Of a DNA stretch of 39,665 bases, positions 34,729 through 39,665 are shown one piece after another. Positions within the stretch are counted from its first letter, which is position 1, and the number at the start of each line of letters is the position of its first letter. Origin of the DNA: Lutibacter sp. Its GTDB lineage: Bacteria; Bacteroidota; Bacteroidia; Flavobacteriales; Flavobacteriaceae. Location: the NCBI GenBank assembly GCA_028696945.1, contig JAQVGD010000007.1:1-39665 (forward strand), in the 5' to 3' direction. The notes beneath the pieces were generated by a model. It saw only the letters and a program-made list of their open reading frames with translations, ran no database searches and was not told where the DNA came from. The translations under genes were made by a program, and so were the position numbers.

Positions 34729-37422
34729 ATGACCAGAACCCGTAAAAAACAAAGCAAATCACCACATCCTACCGAAATGAATACAGCGGCTGTAAGCAAG
34801 TTGCAAACTGCATCTCAAGGGGATGCTCATTCAGTATATACTTTGATGGAAAGTTCCAAAGAAGGAATTTCACAAGCCACGGCCGAGGAACGAATTACAA
34901 AATTTGGTTTAAATGAAGTGGCGCACGAGAAAGCACCTTCTTGGTTCAAACAATTAGTAAAATCGTTTGTCAATCCGTTTATATTCATCCTCTTAGCCAT
35001 TGCTATAATTTCTTTTATGATTGATGTGTGGTGGGCTACTTCTGGTGAAAAAGACTTTAAAACGGTAATCGTTGTGGGTGCAATGATTATTATTAGTGGC
35101 CTTCTCAGCTTTTTTCAGGAATACCGAAGTAATCGAGCGGCGGAACAGTTGAAGAGCATGGTAAAAAATACTGCTGCAGTACTGCGAAAAGACCTTGGTA
35201 GAAACGAAATACCCATGTCGTACATAGTTCCTGGTGATGTGGTTTATTTAGCAGCTGGCGACATGATACCAGCGGATTGTCGCATCGTGGAAAGCATCGA
35301 TTTATTTATAAGTGAATCCATGCTTACTGGTGAATCCTTGCCGGTAGAAAAAACGTCATCGGCAATTGAGGATTCAAATAACAAAAGACCTCTTGCCCTT
35401 GCCAATCTCTGCTTTATGGGCACTAATGTGATAAGCGGAGCGGCAACTGCAGTAGTAATTTCAACTGGTAACAACACCTATTTTGGCAACATCGGTAAAA
35501 GTATTGTCGGTAAAAGTCCCGAAACCAGTTTTGATATAGGAATCAATAAAGTGAGCGTACTGCTTATCCGCTTTATGTTAGTAATGGTTCCCATTATCTT
35601 TCTGATAAATGGTTTGGTAAAAGGAGATTGGATGGAAGCACTGCTCTTTTCTATTGCGGTAGCTGTGGGCCTGACACCCGAAATGTTACCAGTGATAGTT
35701 ACCGCCAACCTTGCCAAAGGTGCCATGAGCATGAGCAAGCACAAGGTAATTGTAAAACGGTTAAATGCCATTCAGAACCTCGGGGCAATGGATATGCTTT
35801 GTACTGACAAAACAGGCACGCTTACCTTGGATAAAATTGTTTTGGAACAGCACTTAAATGTTTTTGGAGCAGAAGATGATGAAGTTTTAAAATGGGCCTA
35901 TTTAAACAGCTTCCACCAAACAGGATTGGCAAACTTAATGGATAAAGCTGTTTTAGACCACGTAGAACTAAAGGATTATTTAAAAGTAGAAAAGGATTTT
36001 GAAAAGATAGATGAAATTCCATTTGATTTTCAGCGTAGAAGAATGAGCGTCATTCTAAAACAAAAGAATGGAAAACATCTGCTCATCGCCAAAGGTGCCG
36101 TAGAAGAAATGCTAGATCTCTGCACCCATAGTTTTAATCCAGGAGAAGATCGTCAATTGCATATTGAGCTAGATGAAATAGTGCGAATGGATGAAGCTAT
36201 GCGAAAAAATGTTTTAGAAACCTCTGTAGCCTTAAACGAAAAAGGATTGCGTATTCTATTGCTCGCCATTCGTGAGTTTGATGGAGATCATCCATTAAAC
36301 TATGGCGTTACAGACGAAAGCAACCTAATATTCACTGGATTTATTGGGTTTCTTGATCCTGCAAAACCATCGGCAAAACCGAGTATTGAAGCCTTGCATA
36401 AATTACATGTAGAAGTAAAGGTGTTGACAGGTGATAATGAAACGGTAACTAAAAAGATTTGCAAGGATGTTGGTATCCCCATTCAAAACATCATGTTGGG
36501 AGATGAGTTGGCTTTGATTTCGGATGAGGAACTCACTGCTCGGGTAGATGATATTTCAATATTTGCCAAAATGAGTCCTTTACAAAAAGTGAGAGTGGTA
36601 CAATCGCTAAGAGCAAAAGGACATACCGTTGGAGTTTTAGGTGATGGCATTAATGATGCTGCTGCTTTAAAAGAAGCGGATGTAGGAATTACGGTAGATA
36701 ATGCCGTGGATATTGCAAAAGAAAGTTCAGATATTATTCTTTTGGAAAAAGATTTAATGGTGCTAAAGGAAGGGGTGCTTTATGGTCGTAGAACCTTTGG
36801 AAATATCATCAAATACATAAAAATGGCCACCAGTAGTAATTTCGGGAATGTGTTCAGTATTCTTGGAGCAAGTGCGTTTTTACCCTTTCTTCCCATGTTG
36901 CCCATTCAGCTTTTGGTGCAAAACCTGTTATACGACATCTCCCAAACATCAATTCCTTGGGATAAAATGGATGAAGATTATTTGGAGACCCCAAAAAAAT
37001 GGGAACCAGAAGGCATTCGTAGGTTTATGATTTACATTGGTCCAACCAGCTCCATTTTTGATTATGCCATGTTTGCGATTATGTTCTTTGTGTTTAAAGC
37101 AAATAGTCCTGAGCATCAAAGCCTATTTCAAACAGGTTGGTTTGTGCTAGGTCTGCTTTCCCAAACATTGATCGTGCACATGATTCGTACAAAAAAAATA
37201 CCGTTTATCCAAAGCTGGGCCTCTGCGCCTGTGGTAGCACTTACCTCTTTGGTTATGGTAATCGGAATTATCATTCCCTTCACTCCTATAGCAGATATGC
37301 TATATATGGAGCCGCTGCCACTGGCTTATTTCCCTTGGTTGATTGGCATTTTGGTTGCATATAGTTTTCTCATACATTTCGTTAAAAATTGGTATATCAG
37401 AAAGTTTAGCAGTTGGTTGTAA
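34729..37422 (+). CDS. mgtA: Mg2+-transporting P-type ATPase, MgtA type
   Basis: 897 residues, the full length of P3B ATPases. The actuator has the LTGES loop (SMLTGESLPVEK), helix M4 is VGLTPEMLPVIVTANLAKGAMSM, the phosphorylated aspartate is in CTDKTGTLT, the nucleotide domain has KGAVEEML, and the hinge is VGVLGDGINDAAALKEAD. The MgtA-specific segment SSNFGNVFSILGASAFLPFLPMLPIQLLVQNLLYD is present. It imports Mg2+ driven by ATP. No operator of its own is visible, and it probably shares the ftsH transcript. Mg2+ supply would support ATPase and ribosome function under stress (inference). Confidence 0.93.
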   Translation: MTRTRKKQSKSPHPTEMNTAAVSKLQTASQGDAHSVYTLMESSKEGISQATAEERITKFGLNEVAHEKAPSWFKQLVKSFVNPFIFILLAIAIISFMIDVWWATSGEKDFKTVIVVGAMIIISGLLSFFQEYRSNRAAEQLKSMVKNTAAVLRKDLGRNEIPMSYIVPGDVVYLAAGDMIPADCRIVESIDLFISESMLTGESLPVEKTSSAIEDSNNKRPLALANLCFMGTNVISGAATAVVISTGNNTYFGNIGKSIVGKSPETSFDIGINKVSVLLIRFMLVMVPIIFLINGLVKGDWMEALLFSIAVAVGLTPEMLPVIVTANLAKGAMSMSKHKVIVKRLNAIQNLGAMDMLCTDKTGTLTLDKIVLEQHLNVFGAEDDEVLKWAYLNSFHQTGLANLMDKAVLDHVELKDYLKVEKDFEKIDEIPFDFQRRRMSVILKQKNGKHLLIAKGAVEEMLDLCTHSFNPGEDRQLHIELDEIVRMDEAMRKNVLETSVALNEKGLRILLLAIREFDGDHPLNYGVTDESNLIFTGFIGFLDPAKPSAKPSIEALHKLHVEVKVLTGDNETVTKKICKDVGIPIQNIMLGDELALISDEELTARVDDISIFAKMSPLQKVRVVQSLRAKGHTVGVLGDGINDAAALKEADVGITVDNAVDIAKESSDIILLEKDLMVLKEGVLYGRRTFGNIIKYIKMATSSNFGNVFSILGASAFLPFLPMLPIQLLVQNLLYDISQTSIPWDKMDEDYLETPKKWEPEGIRRFMIYIGPTSSIFDYAMFAIMFFVFKANSPEHQSLFQTGWFVLGLLSQTLIVHMIRTKKIPFIQSWASAPVVALTSLVMVIGIIIPFTPIADMLYMEPLPLAYFPWLIGILVAYSFLIHFVKNWYIRKFSSWL

Positions 37423-37464
37423 CCTTGTTATTGGGAGTGAATTCAGGTACTAAAAATTACAAAT

Positions 37465-37492
37465 GGAATTATAAAGAATGTTCTATAATTCC
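37465..37492. terminator. Hairpin after the P-type ATPase gene
   Basis: GGAATTATA and TATAATTCC are perfect 9-bp arms around a 10-nt loop, 43 bases after the stop codon. The following bases are only partly T-rich, so it is a weak terminator or mRNA-end structure. Confidence 0.45.
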
Positions 37493-37622
37493 TTCGAATA
37501 AGTGCTAAATCTTTTAGGAAACTTATATGTAAAATGTTATCGGCTTATCAATTATACTGCTTTATTCAATACTATTAAACTAAATACCAATTTTCAATCC
37601 TAACAAATATACTTTCACTCAT

Positions 37623-37634
37623 TGACCTAGGTCA
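37623..37634. promoter_or_regulatory. Operator TGACCTAGGTCA before the SDR gene
   Basis: A perfect palindrome, and with its flanks (TTGACCTAGGTCAT) the closest to the FNR/DNR pattern TTGAC-N4-GTCAA. Like the atpD/ftsH site it is followed by TTTCA. There is no matching element on the minus side, so it is one-directional. Confidence 0.75.
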
Positions 37635-37657
37635 TTTCATTAGACTCCTTAACCAAT

Positions 37658-37665
37658 TAACTTTG
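37658..37665 (+). promoter_or_regulatory. -7 element of the SDR gene
   Basis: TAACTTTG is a perfect TANNTTTG at exactly 29.5 bp from the operator centre, giving a leader of about 80 bases. Confidence 0.65.
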
Positions 37666-37752
37666 TTTGAAAATAGACTGTAAATCATTCTAGTTTTATC
37701 ATTTGGAATGATGGAAGTACATATAATTAATTTAACATTAAAAATTAAAATC

Positions 37753-38511
37753 ATGAAGAGAGCAGAAAACAAAGTTGTTATCGTAACAGGCGGCTCATTG
37801 GGACTCGGTCGAGAAACAAGTCTTTTGTTAGCAAAACACGGAGCAAAAGTTGCAGTAGCCGATATTCTTGACAAAGAAGGTAAGGCATTGGTTGAAGAAA
37901 TAAAAAAGTCAGGGGGAAAGGCAAAATTCTGGCATCTTGATGTGACTAACGAAAAAGAAGTCGAAAAAGTTTATGCTGAAGTCGTTAAAGAATTTGGCAG
38001 ACTTGATGCAACCGTAAACAATGCAGGAATTGCAGGTGCAGACAAACCATCACACGAGGTAACCGAAAAAGAATGGGATCTTGTTATGAATATTAATGTA
38101 AAAGGAGTTTTCTTTTGCACCAAACATGCCGTGCCATATATGAAAAAATCAGGTGGCGGAAGTATTGTAAATATTTCTTCTATCTATGGAATCATCGGCG
38201 CAGCAGATTTACCACCATATCATGCTTCCAAAGGTGCTGTTAGAGTAATGTCGAAAACCGATGCAATACAATATGCAAAAGATAAGATTAGAGTGAACTC
38301 TGTGCATCCAGGGTTTATTTGGACACCTCTAGTGGAAGAGTTAGGCAAAGGCAATCCTGGATTCCGTAAGCATCTTGATAGTCTGCATCCAATAGGACAT
38401 ATTGGTGAAGCCATAGATATTGCTTATGGAATACTTTATCTAATATCAGACGAATCTAAATTTACTACTGGAAGTGAGTTGGTTATTGATGGTGGCTATA
38501 CTGCCATCTAG
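37753..38511 (+). CDS. Short-chain dehydrogenase/reductase
   Basis: About 252 residues from MKRAENKVVIVTGG; the track's start 15 codons earlier lies in the leader. Classical SDR fold with NAD(P)-binding TGGSLGLGRE, acidic D54-type position in VAVADILD that favours NAD(H), NNAG, and the catalytic Ser-Tyr-Lys in NISSIYG...YHASK. The C-terminal IDGGYTAI is typical. Closest in pattern to glucose 1-dehydrogenase or cyclopentanol dehydrogenase-type enzymes; the substrate cannot be fixed. Preceded by the strongest operator/promoter of the local regulon, so it should be induced with the ATPase and FtsH. No further gene follows in the operon. Confidence 0.9.
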   Translation: MKRAENKVVIVTGGSLGLGRETSLLLAKHGAKVAVADILDKEGKALVEEIKKSGGKAKFWHLDVTNEKEVEKVYAEVVKEFGRLDATVNNAGIAGADKPSHEVTEKEWDLVMNINVKGVFFCTKHAVPYMKKSGGGSIVNISSIYGIIGAADLPPYHASKGAVRVMSKTDAIQYAKDKIRVNSVHPGFIWTPLVEELGKGNPGFRKHLDSLHPIGHIGEAIDIAYGILYLISDESKFTTGSELVIDGGYTAI

Positions 38512-38534
38512 GTAAATTAACAATCGTTGGTAAC

Positions 38535-38637
38535 AACCAACTAGGCAAGAATACATCCCGTACAGGGGACAAGAATTTACTGTAAATGATATAATTTATG
38601 CAGTACTTGTCCGTTTCAGCGGGATGTCGTCTTGGTT
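38535..38637. repeat. Long imperfect palindrome after the SDR gene
   Basis: Paired blocks in order: AACCAA/TTGGTT, ACATCCCG/CGGGATGT, GGACAAG/CTTGTCC, TACTG/CAGTA and TAAAT/ATTTA, separated by small asymmetric bulges. The 103-nt structure resembles P1 to P6 in style but shares no obvious sequence with them. Confidence 0.8.
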
Positions 38638-38665
38638 ATTATAGAGAACGGACTAAATAACCAGT

Positions 38666-38771
38666 TAAATCTCTAAGCAAAGGTTGTGATTTTATTCTTC
38701 TATCATTGAAAGGTCGTAATGTCAAAATAAAATCCTGATTCGGATGGTGTTTATATCACAACTTTAGATTT
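38666..38771. repeat. Second long imperfect palindrome
   Basis: AAATCT...TTGTGAT pairs with ATCACAA...AGATTT, and the inner GATTTTATT (38688-38696) is the exact inverse of AATAAAATC. The right half carries an extra insertion of about 19 nt. Confidence 0.65.
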
Positions 38772-38839
38772 TTGGAGTTTATTATTTTGTGAATTCATTA
38801 TAAATCGATTTAATTTTGTTAGTCAAAGATTTATAGTAT

Positions 38840-39526
38840 TCAAAGCGCATTATTTTTTAAAGGGATAATTGGTCTAAATTCTTGACAAGTACCAGTAAAA
38901 ATCAAATTCTTATCTAAAATCTGACCAAATTCGGTTTTTGTAGGCGATACCAAAATTTGCTCCCTGGCACTACTATCAATTATTTTTACCGTAGTAATGG
39001 TTTCTATGTCTGCAAGGTTTTCAGGATAATCTACCTTAGAAATAGTAATTAAACCAGTTGGTTTTAGGGTTATAATTTTTACTTCCCAGTGATTATCACT
39101 TATTTGATTGTTTAAAATTAAATGCCCTTTATAATATTTTAAAACGTGTTTGGGAATTTGGGTTGAAAAAATGGTATCTTTTAAGTTTATTGTTGAAAAT
39201 ACAATCCCATTTTTTTCAATGGCAGGAAAAGATTCTTTTGAGCCATTGAAAAATAATTGTCCGTTCTCAAATCTAACTTCTTTTGTAGCATCAATTTCTT
39301 GCTGGGTAAGTGCTATGTCAAACATTTTGCTTTTGTAAATAAGATTTTTATTGACATACAAACTCACACTATCTTTATCGCACCAATATATGCCTTGAAA
39401 ATGTTCGGAAATCGATGTTAATGCATCAATGCCTTTAGGCTGAGGCTCTGAAAAAACTACAGGTGGTTCGCAAGACAAAAAAAATCCAACAAATACTGCC
39501 ACTATTATGAATTTATGACACTTCAT
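38840..39526 (-). CDS. Hypothetical lipoprotein
   Basis: 228 residues with a lipoprotein signal: KCHKFIIVAVFVGFFLSC, where Cys19 in the LSC lipobox would be lipidated, followed by EPP. The mature part is beta-rich and polar with no domain I recognise. The phrases IYWCDKDSVSLYVNKNLI and VRFENGQLFFNG suggest a small beta-sandwich or barrel. It probably sits in the periplasm or at the outer membrane. It is a lone minus-strand gene next to an insertion sequence; no link to the local regulon is visible. Confidence 0.7.
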   Translation of the reverse strand: MKCHKFIIVAVFVGFFLSCEPPVVFSEPQPKGIDALTSISEHFQGIYWCDKDSVSLYVNKNLIYKSKMFDIALTQQEIDATKEVRFENGQLFFNGSKESFPAIEKNGIVFSTINLKDTIFSTQIPKHVLKYYKGHLILNNQISDNHWEVKIITLKPTGLITISKVDYPENLADIETITTVKIIDSSAREQILVSPTKTEFGQILDKNLIFTGTCQEFRPIIPLKNNAL

Positions 39527-39565
39527 TTTTATAGTTTATAATTTTTTAATTATTAGTGTCCGATA

Positions 39566-39594
39566 AAAAATCCCTCAATAATTGAGGGATTTTT
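39566..39594. terminator. Hairpin at the IS left end
   Basis: AAAAATCCCTCAAT and ATTGAGGGATTTTT are perfect 14-bp arms around one base. It works as a bidirectional terminator and probably shields the transposase gene from outside transcription. Confidence 0.75.
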
Positions 39595-39633
39595 CGTATA
39601 TAGCAGAATTAATCTATAACCAAAAATTCAGCT

Positions 39634-39665
39634 ATGGGCAAAAGTACAATTTTTTTCGGACAGCC
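39634..39665 (+). CDS. IS4-type transposase, N-terminus only
   Basis: The last 32 bases read MGKSTIFFGQ and then run off the window. This matches the start of Bacteroidota IS4-family transposases with an N-terminal DUF4372 domain (M-x-K-x-T-x-F-x-GQP). The frame begins about 40 bases after the hairpin of the IS end, a normal distance. Only ten residues are seen, so the call depends on this match and on the IS end beside it. Confidence 0.55.
   Translation, partial: MGKSTIFFGQ

Larger units (their letters stand above)
38512..38839. other. Gene-free region with long palindromes
   Basis: The space between the convergent SDR and lipoprotein genes is largely made of the two palindromes listed next, plus GTTGGT-AACA-ACCAAC (38526-38541). 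They could end transcription from both sides, although no clear T-run follows. Confidence 0.6.
39557..39665 (+). mobile_element. Left end of an IS4-type insertion sequence (cut by window edge)
   Basis: The terminal sequence TGTCCGATAAAAAA is followed by a strong hairpin and the start of a transposase frame. The same TGTCCGATAAAAA is the end of the MITE-like element at 22002. The element continues beyond the window. Confidence 0.65.

Overview
This AT-rich window looks like an accessory region of a Bacteroidota chromosome, most likely Flavobacteriales. The protein families fit that group. Several promoters carry the Bacteroidota -7 element TANNTTTG, for example TATATTTG before the tRNA and TAATTTTG before ftsH. 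No species can be named from the sequence.

Layout. (1) 41-1605: tRNA-Ser(UGA) with its terminator, a small thermonuclease, and a conserved protein of unknown function. (2) 1606-6760: a gene-poor mosaic. At least six long imperfect palindromes sit in about 730 bp (1874-2602). A roughly 100-bp dispersed direct repeat (copies A, B and a partial C) then marks off two small cassettes: a ClpP-fold SDH-type protease with a HEPN-like protein, and an ankyrin-like orphan. (3) 6764-14925: a type I restriction-modification operon on the minus strand, hsdM-hsdS-[higB-higA]-hsdR-DUF5655 gene. The hsdR frame is cut by one in-frame TAA between helicase motifs II and III, so the locus probably methylates but may not restrict. 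(4) 15758-39526: an anchored AsmA/DUF748-like protein, then a stress and bioenergetics island. It holds a large PAS/GAF histidine kinase with a LOV-like domain lacking its cysteine, a receiver-CRP/FNR fusion regulator, a small stress-type protein, an HtrA protease, an AhpD/CMD-like protein, a complete nine-gene N-type ATPase operon (atpDCQRBEFAG), a divergent ftsH, an MgtA-type P-ATPase, an SDR oxidoreductase and a lipoprotein. (5) The right edge cuts into the start of an IS4-type transposase gene.

Main finding: a local regulon that can be read from the DNA. A palindrome TGACCTWGGTCA occurs between atpD and ftsH (32520-32531), before the SDR gene (37623-37634) and in the htrA/CMD intergenic region (24366-24377). 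A degenerate copy precedes the stress-protein gene (22272-22283). At the first two sites the operator centre lies exactly 29.5 bp upstream of a perfect TANNTTTG. At the degenerate site the same spacing leads to a one-mismatch element. The atpD/ftsH site also has a one-mismatch element at the same distance on the opposite strand, so it is placed to fire both ways. The half-site TGAC is FNR/DNR-like, and the obvious candidate regulator is the receiver-CRP/FNR protein encoded in the same island. The inferred system is a signal-responsive phosphorelay that switches on an auxiliary, probably Na+-coupled ATPase, membrane proteolysis, Mg2+ transport and an oxidoreductase together.

Mobility marks are plentiful. 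A 239-bp MITE-like element with 9-bp target duplications sits at the stop codon of the regulator gene. Its ends match the IS at the right edge. There are also a solo remnant of that end, long palindromes and a truncated gene fragment.
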